Of a stretch of DNA of 64,000 nt, positions 1 through 8,363 are shown piece by piece. Below the pieces are notes generated by a model. It did not search any database and was not told the DNA's origin. It saw only the letters and a list, made by a program, of their open reading frames with translations. Made by a program: the position numbers and the translations under genes. The number at the start of each line of letters is the position of its first letter. Position 1 is the first letter of the stretch. This DNA is from Streptomyces mirabilis (GTDB lineage Bacteria > Actinomycetota > Actinomycetes > Streptomycetales > Streptomycetaceae): contig NZ_CP074102.1 of assembly GCF_018310535.1 (NCBI RefSeq), forward strand, positions 2,976,001 through 3,040,000, written 5' to 3'.

Positions 1-695
1 TCGGGGGTGATGCGCACCTTGGCGATGTAGTCCCCGTGCCGGACCGCGCCCATCGTCCAGTAACTCGACAGCAGCAGGTTTGCCGGAGGGGTCTTCGACA
101 GCCGCAGGAAGGCCAGGAACTCGTCCCACGCCCAGTTGTCCTGGTCCAGCGTTCCCTTGCCGGTCACGAACTCGGTGAAGAAGCGATGCGCGCCGGGTCG
201 GCCCTGGGAGAAGTAGGCCGGCGCGTTCAGGAACAGTTCCTGGATGAACAGGTAGTGCTCGACCGTGTTGCAGAAGAAGATCGGCCCGTTGATGTTGGCG
301 TAGTCGAACGTGCCAGTGTCCGGTTCGTCTTCCAGCAGGGTCGGGCCGGGGACGTCGAACATCTTCAGCGCCAGTCCGGTGGCGGCGCCCAGTCGCGCGT
401 CGGCTCCGGCGTGCGGCGAGCCGTTGGAGAAGCGGATGAGCGCATCGTGGGTTCCCGGAGTCGCGTAGATGCCTTGGGCGTACTCGGGCGCAAGCCCGTC
501 CAGGATCTCCACTTCCCCCCGGACCAGCCCGTAGCCCTTGGCGTGGGCGTCGCGGAGGGCCCGGCCGGTGCCACCGGCCTCGACCGACTCGGCGATGTAG
601 CTCTCGGTCTTTTCGATCACCGTCTGCACGTTCTGGTCGAAGTGCGGGTCGTCGTCTTCGACGTCCGGCGTGTAGCGGACGAACTGTGCTGCCAT
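1..695 (-). CDS. catalase-related haem protein, C-terminus beyond window
   Basis: Runs off the left edge; about 231 residues are visible. The N-terminal half has catalase-superfamily character: an LIRFSNGSPH stretch like the catalase RFS(T/N) core, followed by GLALKMFDVPG, which corresponds to the 'RGFALKFY' segment of catalases. I infer a haem-binding peroxidase or catalase-like protein rather than a full catalase, because the catalytic His region near the N-terminus of true catalases is not obvious. The ATG at 695 is preceded by AGAAGAGG about 8 bases upstream. It is the last visible gene of a three-gene minus-strand set (2810 to 1), 55 bases after the DyP peroxidase, so a joint role in peroxide handling is likely. 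The missing C-terminus prevents a firm family call. Confidence 0.75.
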   Translation of the reverse strand, partial: MAAQFVRYTPDVEDDDPHFDQNVQTVIEKTESYIAESVEAGGTGRALRDAHAKGYGLVRGEVEILDGLAPEYAQGIYATPGTHDALIRFSNGSPHAGADARLGAATGLALKMFDVPGPTLLEDEPDTGTFDYANINGPIFFCNTVEHYLFIQELFLNAPAYFSQGRPGAHRFFTEFVTGKGTLDQDNWAWDEFLAFLRLSKTPPANLLLSSYWTMGAVRHGDYIAKVRITP

Positions 696-750
696 GACGT
701 CGACCTCTTCTCGAAGACCGTGGTGGGGCCTCAGGGGGGAGGAACTGCCC

Positions 751-2103
751 TCAGTCCTCCAGTTCGGCGAGCCAGCGCAGGGCGCGCAGACCCGGCACGA
801 AGCAGTACTCACCGCCCCGGGTCACCACGAAGCTGGGCAGGTTCTGCAGGCGGCGCCGGACCGGCTTCTCCGGGATGGTGACGCTGCCGGTTCCGCCGTG
901 ATGCCCGGCCACCGGGTCCTTCTCGCCGGGGTAGCCGATGAAGTTGCCGTCGTTGACCCACTCGGCCTTGATGAACTCAAACTGCCGTTCAAGGTGTGCT
1001 CCGAGGAAGACTCCGACCAGACCCCGGTCGGCGCCGTCGTCCTCCAGCACGCCCTCTGGTAGCGGCGGGCCGTAGGTGGTGCCGCGGCGGATGAGGCGGT
1101 GCATCCGTGCGTCGCCGATGATGGTGGAATCGCGGGGGTTGGTGCGCCGGATGTGCGCACCGGCGGGGCACCGGTAGCCGCGATCGTCGTTCTCCCGGTA
1201 CAGGAAATTGTTGATGCGGTGCGGATCGGCCGCCAGCTCCGGATCATCGTGCTCCGGCGCCAGCGTCAGCGGCGCCCCGCTGGGCCAGCGTCCGACCATC
1301 TTCGCCGCCAGGAGTGCCTCCTCCTCGGCACCGGAGCTGTTCGCGCGCAGGTACCGGCGCCAGGCCGCCACGTTGGTGTGGACCTTGCGCACAGCCGCGT
1401 AGGTCCCGTTGCGCCCCAGCACATCGGGGCTGGGCATGGGCGGCAGGTTGCCGGTCTCGTCGGGGTAGCCGAGGATGAACTCGCCCGCCTTGATGGGGGC
1501 TTCCTGCGGGTTCGAGCCGGGCAGTCCGACGCCCTCGATGTTCGGATGGCTGATGCCGTCACGGAAGCCGAAGGTGGTGCGCCCGGTCGGGAGCTGGTGG
1601 ACCTCCTGCTGCCAGATCACCTGGACACCGGGCGTGTCCTCGTAGGCGACGCGGGCCCGCTCCAGCTCCTTGTCCAGCTGCGCCGTATCTGAGGAGAGTG
1701 CGCTCAACGCGATATGGATGTCGCCCGTTCCGAACGGTGCCTCCCAGTGGGCCGGGGCGCTCTCGCCCACGTCACCGATCAACTCCGCCCGAGCGGCCAT
1801 GCCCTCACGAAACGCCCGCGGAAAGCTGTCCAGCGACTCCTGAGGCACGCCCAGGGCCTCCAGTCCCTGGTAGGTGAACGCCAGGGCCACCCAGGCATCC
1901 TGGCTCCGGTCCACGCCGGGCAGACCACCCGCGGTGACCGGGAGCAGCCGCCGCAGCAGGGCTCGCCCGGCATGGCGGTCGTCGACGCGCAGGAAGACGA
2001 ACTTTCCCTCGTACGGCACGGGCCGTGGACGCAGTGCCCCGCTCTGGACGTCGTCGATCTCCACGCCCACGCCGGCCGCACTGCTGCTTGCCGTTGCATT
2101 CAT
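751..2103 (-). CDS. DyP-type haem peroxidase
   Basis: Dye-decolourising peroxidase, about 450 residues, an H2O2-dependent haem enzyme. Visible hallmarks: the distal GFRDGISHP motif carrying the catalytic Asp of the GxxDG signature, the RNGTYAAVRKV strand, and GAHIRRTNPRD supplying the proximal haem His and a conserved Arg. The length and the long segment between GxxDG and the proximal His fit the larger (C/D or P/V class) DyPs rather than short class A/B enzymes. There is no Tat signal, and the C-terminus (WLAELED) does not look like an encapsulin-targeting tail, so a cytoplasmic free enzyme is likely. I chose the ATG at 2103, with GGAGG 11 bases upstream; a GTG at 2121 is the alternative and would leave no ribosome site. 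It lies 116 bases after the small upstream gene and 55 bases before the catalase-related gene. Confidence 0.93.
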   Translation of the reverse strand: MNATASSSAAGVGVEIDDVQSGALRPRPVPYEGKFVFLRVDDRHAGRALLRRLLPVTAGGLPGVDRSQDAWVALAFTYQGLEALGVPQESLDSFPRAFREGMAARAELIGDVGESAPAHWEAPFGTGDIHIALSALSSDTAQLDKELERARVAYEDTPGVQVIWQQEVHQLPTGRTTFGFRDGISHPNIEGVGLPGSNPQEAPIKAGEFILGYPDETGNLPPMPSPDVLGRNGTYAAVRKVHTNVAAWRRYLRANSSGAEEEALLAAKMVGRWPSGAPLTLAPEHDDPELAADPHRINNFLYRENDDRGYRCPAGAHIRRTNPRDSTIIGDARMHRLIRRGTTYGPPLPEGVLEDDGADRGLVGVFLGAHLERQFEFIKAEWVNDGNFIGYPGEKDPVAGHHGGTGSVTIPEKPVRRRLQNLPSFVVTRGGEYCFVPGLRALRWLAELED

Positions 2104-2219
2104 GCTTGCTTGTGCCTCCACATCGGCGTCTGCCCGGGCAGCCCCGCAGTGCCGACCCGCGCCCGCTGACGCGGTCCACAGATGTGGGGTCGGCTCCGAG
2201 GGTTGGTTGTGTTCGGGTT

Positions 2220-2810
2220 CTATGCGGAGGCTTCCTCCAGCAGCTTCTGGAAGGCCGGCGTGGCCAGCAACTCGGCGTTCGCCGGGTTGTCCAGCGCCGC
2301 CCGGAACTCAGCGGTGTCCAGCACCGCCTCGAACGCCTCCTCCACGCGCTGGTCCTTCCAGATCTGCTGAACGGTCAGATCGGGGTACGAGCTGACGAAG
2401 ACGCCCGCAGGGGCCTGGTGGGCGACGAACCAGTCCTTCACCCCTGGGTCAGCGACGCCGGGGAACCCTTCGCTGTGCGAGAAGACCTTGTCGAAGTTCG
2501 CCCCGATCACCGTCTGGGCGAAGTCGTCGATGTAGGTGTCCCAGGTGCCGTCGAAGACACTGGCGAACATGAACCGGGTGTCGTTGTCGAAGATCACGTG
2601 CCGTGCGTCGTGCAGGGTGCCGATCTGGTGCAGCGCCGCACGGGATTTCGCATCAGCCGACCCGCTGGCGAGCATGGCGAGATCCTCACGCAACGCATCA
2701 GCATGGCCCGGCTTGATCTTGGTAATGACAGTGAACTCGCCACAGACCCCGTCCGACCTGCCCGGGCGCTCGGGGTGAGCCGATGGGGTGGCACCTGTCG
2801 TCGCGGTCAT
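2220..2810 (-). CDS. hypothetical protein, ferredoxin-like fold suspected, peroxidase-linked
   Basis: Codes for 196 residues from ATG 2810 (AGGAG 9 bases upstream); a longer reading to 2888 has no ribosome site. The segment GEFTVITKIKPGHADALREDL has the beta-alpha pattern of dimeric alpha/beta-barrel proteins (antibiotic monooxygenase or EthD-like), followed by DARHVIFDNDTRFMFASVFDG, which fits a paired strand. The rest is helical. No catalytic residues can be assigned. It is the promoter-proximal gene of the cassette that continues with the DyP peroxidase and the catalase-related protein, so I infer a linked role, perhaps substrate binding or haem handling. That is inference from position only. 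The C-terminal third (FEAVLDTAEFRAALDNPANAELLATPAFQKLLEEAS) is a helical tail I cannot place. Confidence 0.75.
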   Translation of the reverse strand: MTATTGATPSAHPERPGRSDGVCGEFTVITKIKPGHADALREDLAMLASGSADAKSRAALHQIGTLHDARHVIFDNDTRFMFASVFDGTWDTYIDDFAQTVIGANFDKVFSHSEGFPGVADPGVKDWFVAHQAPAGVFVSSYPDLTVQQIWKDQRVEEAFEAVLDTAEFRAALDNPANAELLATPAFQKLLEEASA

Positions 2811-3385
2811 CGTGAGATTCTCCTGCCACGGATAGGTCTGAGGGTCGCCAGGCGCTCGGATATGAGGCGCCATCGCCCTCACGTCCAATCCTTACTCCAC
2901 GCGCACCGCCTCGCACCCTCGACCATGGGTGTCCGTCGTCCAGCGCCAGGGCGACACGTGATCGGCGTCTCCCTCCGGGGGTAAGGCAAGCCGCCTCGGG
3001 TACCGACTTGCCGTCCAGTTCCGAGAAGGCGGCAATGCGGGCGGTCGGCCGACCAAGGCCAGGGTGCCCGAGTCCTGAGGAGCTCCCGAGTCCTGAGGAG
3101 CTCCCGAGGACAGATCCTGAAAGGCGCAGGAAGATGGAACGGGAACTTGCCGAGTCGGTCGTCGTCACGTTCCCGGGCAGCCGCTTTCCCAGGGCCGTGC
3201 CGAGGAGTTCGGCGTTCACAGGGACCACTTCCGGGACGGCTGCGCCCCCGGCCCAGGACCCCCAGCAGTTCCGGCGCAGGTCCACGACAGTCCCACAGCC
3301 GGCCGCACAGGTAGCCGGGTCACCCACTCGCACCAAGCCTTGCTCAACTCGATCGCCGCCCTGCCCCATCCACCAGGAGGTAATC
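2811..3385. other. intergenic region between peroxidase cassette and GAP protein
   Basis: There are 575 bases without a convincing gene. An open frame starts at 3008 and runs into the GAP gene, but its residues are compositionally odd and the real start is at 3386. It holds an 18-base perfect tandem duplication (3071-3088 and 3089-3106, AGTCCTGAGGAGCTCCCG) and presumably the divergent promoters of both flanking units; I could not assign promoter boxes with confidence. Confidence 0.6.
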
Positions 3386-4063
3386 ATGGGCAAAGTTCTC
3401 GGTGACGTGCTGGGTCTTGCGGCCGGCGTCGCGATCAGTCCGCTCCCGATCATCGCCATCATCCTCATACTCGCCACGCCTCGGGGGCGTCTCAACGGCC
3501 CCCTCTTCACCGTCGGCTGGATCCTGGGGCTCTCGGCACTGGGCGCGGTGATGCTGGCAATCGCTTCCCCCGCAAATGCCTCCGCCCACAATCACCCGGC
3601 CACCTGGGTGGGAGCCCTCAAGCTCGCGCTGGGCGTGCTCCTCGTCCTCTTCGGCGCCCGGCTGTGGCACCGGCGGCCGAAGGATGCCTCACAAGCCCAG
3701 CTGCCGAAGTGGATGGGCGCGATCGACCGCCTCACGCCGGTCAAGATCTTCGGACTCGGCCTGGCCTTGGCCGCGCTCAACGCCAAGAACGCCCCGCTGA
3801 CCATCGCCGCGGCCGCCTCCATCGGCTCAGCCGGACTGCCGGTCGGGCAAGAGATCGCCTCGCTGGCGATCTTCGTCCTGATCGCCACCCTCGGCCTGCT
3901 GGCCCCACTGGGAGTCTTCCTGCTCGGAGGAGAGCGAGCCAGAACCACGCTCGGCAACTGGAAGGACTGGGCAGCCCAGCACAATGTCGCCGTGATGGGA
4001 GTCCTGTTCTTCGTTCTCGGGCTGAAGCTGCTCGGAGACGGCATCTCCATCCTCACCTCCTGA
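3386..4063 (+). CDS. GAP/Sap family integral membrane protein
   Basis: Codes for 225 residues from ATG 3386, preceded by an AGGAGGT ribosome site 5 bases away. About six hydrophobic helices are visible: an N-terminal pair (DVLGLAAGVAISPLPIIAIILIL), a segment after GPLFTVGWILGL, one around LKLALGVLLVLFGARLW, and three in the C-terminal half ending in GVLFFVLGLKLLGDG. The start ISPLPIIAIILILATPRGR is typical of the GAP (Sap, sulfolipid-1-addressing protein) family, whose mycobacterial members help export lipids across the membrane. The substrate here is unknown. The gene stands alone on the plus strand, with a hairpin terminator 12 bases after the stop. Confidence 0.85.
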   Translation: MGKVLGDVLGLAAGVAISPLPIIAIILILATPRGRLNGPLFTVGWILGLSALGAVMLAIASPANASAHNHPATWVGALKLALGVLLVLFGARLWHRRPKDASQAQLPKWMGAIDRLTPVKIFGLGLALAALNAKNAPLTIAAAASIGSAGLPVGQEIASLAIFVLIATLGLLAPLGVFLLGGERARTTLGNWKDWAAQHNVAVMGVLFFVLGLKLLGDGISILTS

Positions 4064-4074
4064 CAGGCAACGAG

Positions 4075-4102
4075 AGAGGCCCCGGCGTCTGCCAGGGCCT
4101 CT
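4075..4102 (+). terminator. hairpin terminator after GAP gene
   Basis: AGAGGCCCC and AGGGCCTCT form a 9-base stem with one mismatch and a 10-base loop, starting 12 bases after the stop at 4063. It is typical of GC-rich Streptomyces terminators without a strong T run. Confidence 0.6.
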
Positions 4103-4171
4103 GGTCCATCTTTGCTCGGTCAGGCTGCGCCTAGTCGGCGGCCATGCAGGGGGCGCAGTGAAGAAGCGTGA

Positions 4172-5026
4172 TCAAGCGTCTGCGCGACGGTACTTGCGTA
4201 CCGCGAGCGTTCGGAACACCACGACGATCAGCACGGACCACAGCAACGATGCCCACACCGGGTGCTGCATGGGCCAGGCGTCCGGCACCGGATAGCCCGC
4301 CGGGAGGTTGCCGAAGAGATGCCGGCAGGCCTGCACGGTGGCGCTGAACGGGTTCCAGTTCGCGATGGTCCGCAAGAACGACGGCATGTTCTCCGACGGC
4401 ACGAACGCGTTCGAGATGAACGTCAGCGGGAACAGCCAGATCAGGCCGCCGGAGGTGGCCGCCTCGGGGGTGCGTACGGACAGGCCGATCAGCGCGCCGA
4501 TCCACGAGAACGCGTAGCCGAGCAGGAGCAGCAGGCCGAATCCGGCCAGCACCTTGCCGAAGTTCTCGTGCGTGCGCCAGCCGACCAGGACGGCTACGAC
4601 CGCGAGGACCATCAGGGTGAGGGCCGTCTGCACCAGGTCGGCGAGGGTCCGGCCGGTCAGGACCGCGCCGCGCGCCATGGGCAGCGAGCGGAAGCGGTCG
4701 ATGAGGCCCTTGTGCATGTCGTCGGCGATGCCCGCTCCGGCGCCCGCGGTGGCGAAGGTGACGGTCTGCGCGAAGATGCCCGCCATCAGGAACTCGCGGT
4801 ATCCGGACGGGCTGAGGCCCGCACCCGGGACGTTGATCGAACCGCCGAACACATAGCTGAACAGCACCACGAACATAATGGGCTGGATCAGCCCAAAAAT
4901 GACCATCTCGGGAATCCGGGTCATGCGGATCACATTCCGCCGGGCGATGACCAGGGAGTCGCGCACGGACTGGATGACGGCGCCCTGGGGGGCCGTCGCG
5001 GGGACGGCGTCTGTCACGGCACTCAC
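4172..5026 (-). CDS. ABC-2 type exporter permease (DrrB-like)
   Basis: Codes for 284 residues with a cytoplasmic N-terminus and about six membrane helices. It carries the ABC-2 family features PEMVIFGLIQPIMFVVLFSYVFGGSI near residues 40-65 and TSGGLIWLFPLTFISNAFVPSENMP near 190-215, both typical of DrrB/NodJ-type permeases. The start overlaps the stop of the ATPase gene by 4 bases (ATGA), so the two are translationally coupled. Together they should form a DrrAB-type exporter for a hydrophobic compound; the substrate cannot be read from sequence. The gene ends at 4172, convergent with the GAP gene. Confidence 0.92.
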   Translation of the reverse strand: MSAVTDAVPATAPQGAVIQSVRDSLVIARRNVIRMTRIPEMVIFGLIQPIMFVVLFSYVFGGSINVPGAGLSPSGYREFLMAGIFAQTVTFATAGAGAGIADDMHKGLIDRFRSLPMARGAVLTGRTLADLVQTALTLMVLAVVAVLVGWRTHENFGKVLAGFGLLLLLGYAFSWIGALIGLSVRTPEAATSGGLIWLFPLTFISNAFVPSENMPSFLRTIANWNPFSATVQACRHLFGNLPAGYPVPDAWPMQHPVWASLLWSVLIVVVFRTLAVRKYRRADA

Positions 5027-6090
5027 TTCGTGGCCTCCGTCTGCGCGGTTTCCGTCTGCGCGGTTTCGTCCTTCGCCGGGTCCTTCTTCGCGGGGTCCTT
5101 CGGCTTGCGGCCCCTCGCGTCCCCCGCCGCCCCGCTCTCCTCGTCCTTCACCTCGGCGACATGCCCGGTCAGGGAGAGGAAGACGTCGTCGAGCGTGGGC
5201 CTGCGCAGCCCGATGTCGTCGATCTCGATGCCGCGGGAGTCCAGCTCGCGGATGACCTCCGCGAGGAGCTTCGCGCCGCCGGTGACGGGCACGGTGAGCT
5301 TGCGGGTGTGCTCCTCGACGGTCGCCTCGCCCTTGCCGAAGCCGCGAAGCACCTCCGAGGCCGTCGCTATGTGCTCACGCTCGTGCACGACGACCTCGAC
5401 GCGCTCGCCGCCTGTCTGTGCCTTGAGCTGGTCTGCGGTGCCACGGGCGATCACACGGCCGTGGTCGACCACACAGATGTCGTGCGCGAGGTGGTCGGCC
5501 TCTTCCAGATACTGCGTGGTCAGCAGCAGGGTCGTACCGCCGGAGACCAGCTGCTTGATGACCTCCCACAGCTGCTGCCGGTTGCGCGGGTCGAGGCCGG
5601 TCGTCGGCTCGTCCATGAACATCACCGGCGGTGAGACGACCAGCGCGGCGGCCAGGTCGAGCCGGCGGCGCATACCGCCCGAGTACGTCTTCGCGGGGCG
5701 GTCGGCGGCCTCCGTCAGGTTGAACTGCTCGAGGAGCTCGGCCGCGCGGACCTTCGCGGCCTTCGCCCTCATCTGGTAGAGCTGGCCGACCATCCGGAGG
5801 TTCTCGCGGCCGGTCAGGTACTCGTCGACGGCCGCGAACTGTCCGGAGAGGCCGACCCTGCGCCGCACCGCGTCGGGGTGCTTGAGCACGTCGACGCCCG
5901 CGACGACCGCCTTGCCGTTGTCGGGGCGCAGGAGGGTCGTCAGACAGCGGACGGCGGTCGTCTTGCCCGCGCCGTTCGGTCCCAGCAGGCCCAGGACGGT
6001 GCCTTCCGGGACATCGAGATCGACGCCGTCCAGAGCCCTTACGTCACCGAAGGTCTTCACCAGGCCTTCGGCATAGATGGCGCCTGGCAT
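5023..6090 (-). CDS. ABC exporter ATP-binding protein (DrrA-like)
   Basis: Codes for 355 residues from ATG 6090 (GGAG 8 bases upstream); the open frame to 6240 crosses the promoter and operator, so the longer start is wrong. Walker A is GPNGAGKTT, the signature is YSGGMRRRLDLA, and Walker B is VMFMDEPTTGLD. The switch region reads LLTTQYLEEAD, with Gln where most ABC ATPases have the H-loop His; this is the usual state in DrrA-type drug exporters. The C-terminus carries a DrrA accessory domain (HEREHIATASEVLRGF ... LRRPTLDDVFLSLTG) and then a charged low-complexity tail with repeated KDPAK and AQTE units. It is the first gene of a two-gene operon with the permease. No regulator gene is adjacent, although the promoter contains a strong operator-like dyad. 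Confidence 0.94.
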   Translation of the reverse strand: MPGAIYAEGLVKTFGDVRALDGVDLDVPEGTVLGLLGPNGAGKTTAVRCLTTLLRPDNGKAVVAGVDVLKHPDAVRRRVGLSGQFAAVDEYLTGRENLRMVGQLYQMRAKAAKVRAAELLEQFNLTEAADRPAKTYSGGMRRRLDLAAALVVSPPVMFMDEPTTGLDPRNRQQLWEVIKQLVSGGTTLLLTTQYLEEADHLAHDICVVDHGRVIARGTADQLKAQTGGERVEVVVHEREHIATASEVLRGFGKGEATVEEHTRKLTVPVTGGAKLLAEVIRELDSRGIEIDDIGLRRPTLDDVFLSLTGHVAEVKDEESGAAGDARGRKPKDPAKKDPAKDETAQTETAQTEATK

Positions 6091-6211
6091 GTGAGTTCTC
6101 CACGTCGTTGGGGAATTTTCACGGTAACTTCTTACCTTTGCCCGTCTCGTCCCGCCCCACAGACTGCGACGAGCGCAGCGAGAGGCCGGGCGGGGACCGG
6201 GCGCGACACAC

Positions 6212-6240
6212 ACCATAACGCGATGTATCGCGTTACTCAA
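6212..6240 (-). promoter_or_regulatory. promoter with embedded repressor-type operator
   Basis: On the minus strand a -35 box TTGAGT (6235-6240) and a -10 box TATGGT (6212-6217) are separated by exactly 17 bases. A dyad with perfect 9-base arms, TAACGCGAT-GT-ATCGCGTTA (6216-6235), fills that spacer and touches both boxes. This is the classic layout for a TetR, PadR or MarR-type repressor site. It lies about 120 bases upstream of the exporter ATPase start. Confidence 0.72.
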
Positions 6241-6299
6241 CAGATTCTTCCAAGCCTCGAGGACAGGGGTCCTGACCTCGAACGATGAATGTCAGTCGA

Positions 6300-7529
6300 T
6301 CATTCGATGACCGTGTAGCCGGCCTCGCGCAGGGCGCGGCCGACCTCGGCGCAGTGCTCCGGACCCTTCGTCTCCAGGTGCAGCTCGACCTCCACCTCCG
6401 TGAGCCCGAGCCGGGGATCGGTCCGTACGTGACTCACATCGAGGACGTTAGCGTCCGCCACTGACAACACCCCGAGAAGTGTGGCCAGAGCACCGGGACG
6501 GTCCGTCAGCCGAAGCGTGACCGCGAGGTAGCGACCGCTCGCTGCCATGCCGTGGCGCAGGATGCGCTGCATCAGCAGCGGGTCCACATTGCCGCCCGAC
6601 AGCAGCGCGACGACCGGGCCCTCGAAGGTCCCGGGCTCGCTCAGCAACGCCGCGACGGGGCTCGCGCCCGCCGGTTCGACGACCAGCTTGGCCCGCTCCA
6701 GACAGAGCAGCAACGCGCTCGACAGGTGGCTCTCCGACACCGTGCGGACCTCGTCCACCAGCTCCTCGACGATCCGGAACGGCACATCGCCGGGCCGTCC
6801 GACCTTGATGCCGTCGGCCATCGTCGCCGGGTTGTCGACCGACACCGGGCGCCCGGCGGCCAGCGAGGGCGGATACGCTGCCGCGCCCGCCGCCTGCACG
6901 CCGATGATCCGTACATCGGGGCGCAGCGCCTTCACCGCGACCGCGATACCCGCGGCCAGCCCCCCGCCGCCGATCCCGACGACGATCGTGCGCACCTCCG
7001 GGCACTGCTCCAGGATCTCCAGGCCGACCGTGCCCTGACCCGCGATGATGTCGGGGTGGTCGAAGGGGTGGATGAACACCGCGCCCGTCTCGGCCGCGTA
7101 CTCCTGGGCGGCGGCCAGCGTCTCGTCGACCACCTGACCGTGCAGCCTCACCTCGGCGCCGTAGTCGCGGGTGGCCGCGACCTTCGGCAGCGGGGCGCCG
7201 GTCGGCATGAAGACCGTGGAGCGCACGCCGAGCAGCGAGGAGGCGAGGGCGACGCCCTGCGCGTGGTTGCCCGCACTGGCCGCGACCACACCCGCGGCGC
7301 GCTCCTCCGGAAGCAGCCCCGCGATCCGCACATACGCGCCACGCAGCTTGAACGAGCCGGTGCGCTGGAGGTTCTCACACTTGAAGTGCACCGGGGCGCC
7401 CACCAGCTGGGACAGGTACCTGCTGCCCTCCATCGCGGTCATCCGCGCCACGCCCGTGAGCATCTTCTGGGCGCCTCGTACGTCGTCCAGAGTCACCCTG
7501 GGCAAGGAGTCGGCCGTGCTGTAGCTCAT
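6300..7529 (-). CDS. ilvA: threonine ammonia-lyase (threonine dehydratase)
   Basis: PLP enzyme converting threonine to 2-oxobutanoate for isoleucine synthesis. Codes for 409 residues from ATG 7529; a GTG at 7535 is equally open and neither has a strong ribosome site. The PLP-lysine sits in TGSFKLRGA (Lys61). The glycine-rich phosphate cup is GIGGGGLAAG near residue 190. A single ACT-like domain occupies the last 80 residues (YLAVTLRLTDRPGALATLLGVLS), giving the shorter domain plan rather than the two-ACT form of E. coli IlvA, so allosteric behaviour may differ. It is transcribed divergently from a MarR-type regulator across a 147-base spacer that holds a 25-base dyad. Confidence 0.93.
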   Translation of the reverse strand: MSYSTADSLPRVTLDDVRGAQKMLTGVARMTAMEGSRYLSQLVGAPVHFKCENLQRTGSFKLRGAYVRIAGLLPEERAAGVVAASAGNHAQGVALASSLLGVRSTVFMPTGAPLPKVAATRDYGAEVRLHGQVVDETLAAAQEYAAETGAVFIHPFDHPDIIAGQGTVGLEILEQCPEVRTIVVGIGGGGLAAGIAVAVKALRPDVRIIGVQAAGAAAYPPSLAAGRPVSVDNPATMADGIKVGRPGDVPFRIVEELVDEVRTVSESHLSSALLLCLERAKLVVEPAGASPVAALLSEPGTFEGPVVALLSGGNVDPLLMQRILRHGMAASGRYLAVTLRLTDRPGALATLLGVLSVADANVLDVSHVRTDPRLGLTEVEVELHLETKGPEHCAEVGRALREAGYTVIE

Positions 7530-7547
7530 GACCACCAGTCTCGCAGT

Positions 7548-7572
7548 TCACACCCGAGGACTCCTGGTGTGA
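7548..7572. promoter_or_regulatory. inverted repeat in ilvA-marR intergenic region
   Basis: TCACACC (7548-7554) and GGTGTGA (7566-7572) are perfect 7-base arms separated by 11 bases, just upstream of the ilvA start and between divergent genes. The 18-base centre spacing suits a dimeric regulator site; binding by the adjacent MarR protein is possible but not shown. Confidence 0.4.
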
Positions 7573-7676
7573 CCACGGGCCGAGACCGGTTTTACTCAGC
7601 GTCGGTACGACCCGCGTCCGAGCCGCGTACCCTTTCCCCCAACCCAGCTCCCCACGCATGAATTGAGCCCCCGGCC

Positions 7677-8198
7677 ATGCCCACAACACCAGAGATGTCG
7701 ATGGACATGACGACCGTCGGTGACACCGGTCTTCTCGACACGCTTCAGCACGAGGTCGCATTGTTCGCGCGCCGTGCCGAACAGACCCGGCTCGGTGGGG
7801 TGGGGCAGGTCCGCAACTCCATGGACCGCGCCGCATACCTGCTGCTCAACCGCCTCGACAAGGAAGGTCCGATGGGCGTCAAGGCGCTCGCCGCGAGCAT
7901 GGGCATCGACTCCTCGACGGTCACCCGGCAGGTGGCCCCGCTGGTCGACACCGGTCTCGTCAAGCGGACCTCGCACCCCGAGGACGGACGCGCCGTGGTG
8001 CTCCAGCTGTCGCCGCGCGGGCAGTCCCGCCTCGACGAAGTGCGCTCCTCCAGGCGCCAGTTGATGGCCGAGCTGACCCACGACTGGGCGCCGGAGGAGC
8101 GCGAGGCCTTCTGCTCGCTCCTCACTCGCTTCAACAGCGCTCTCTCGTCCCGGATGGCCACGACAGGGGGCACGGCGGGGGAACAGCCGGCTTCCTGA
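7677..8198 (+). CDS. MarR family transcriptional regulator
   Basis: Codes for 173 residues. The winged-helix core is clear: VKALAASMGIDSSTVTRQVAPLVDTGLVKRTSHPEDGRAVVLQLSPRG, a recognition helix followed by the DxR wing (PEDGRAV) of MarR proteins. Flanking helices for dimerisation and ligand binding are present at both ends. The start at 7677 lacks a clear ribosome site; internal Met codons at residues 7, 9 and 10 are alternatives. It is divergent from ilvA, so it may control that gene or itself, but MarR ligands cannot be predicted from sequence. Confidence 0.9.
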   Translation: MPTTPEMSMDMTTVGDTGLLDTLQHEVALFARRAEQTRLGGVGQVRNSMDRAAYLLLNRLDKEGPMGVKALAASMGIDSSTVTRQVAPLVDTGLVKRTSHPEDGRAVVLQLSPRGQSRLDEVRSSRRQLMAELTHDWAPEEREAFCSLLTRFNSALSSRMATTGGTAGEQPAS

Positions 8199-8363
8199 GC
8201 CTCCCGCCGCCTTCTTGAGCCTTCACACGTGTGTGCCCGCCGGACTCTTGACCGCGGGGCCGCGTCTGGCCTCATATGAGACCGGGTCCTTGTCGCACAC
8301 GGTGCGGCCCGTCGTACACGGCCGGGCCCTTGGTTCCGTCAGGGTCGTCCTCGGGCGGGAGGC

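Noticed and set aside
3008-3385. N-terminal extension of the GAP membrane protein
   Set aside because: Includes a tandem 18-bp repeat and no membrane or signal features; AGGAGGT sits directly before ATG 3386.
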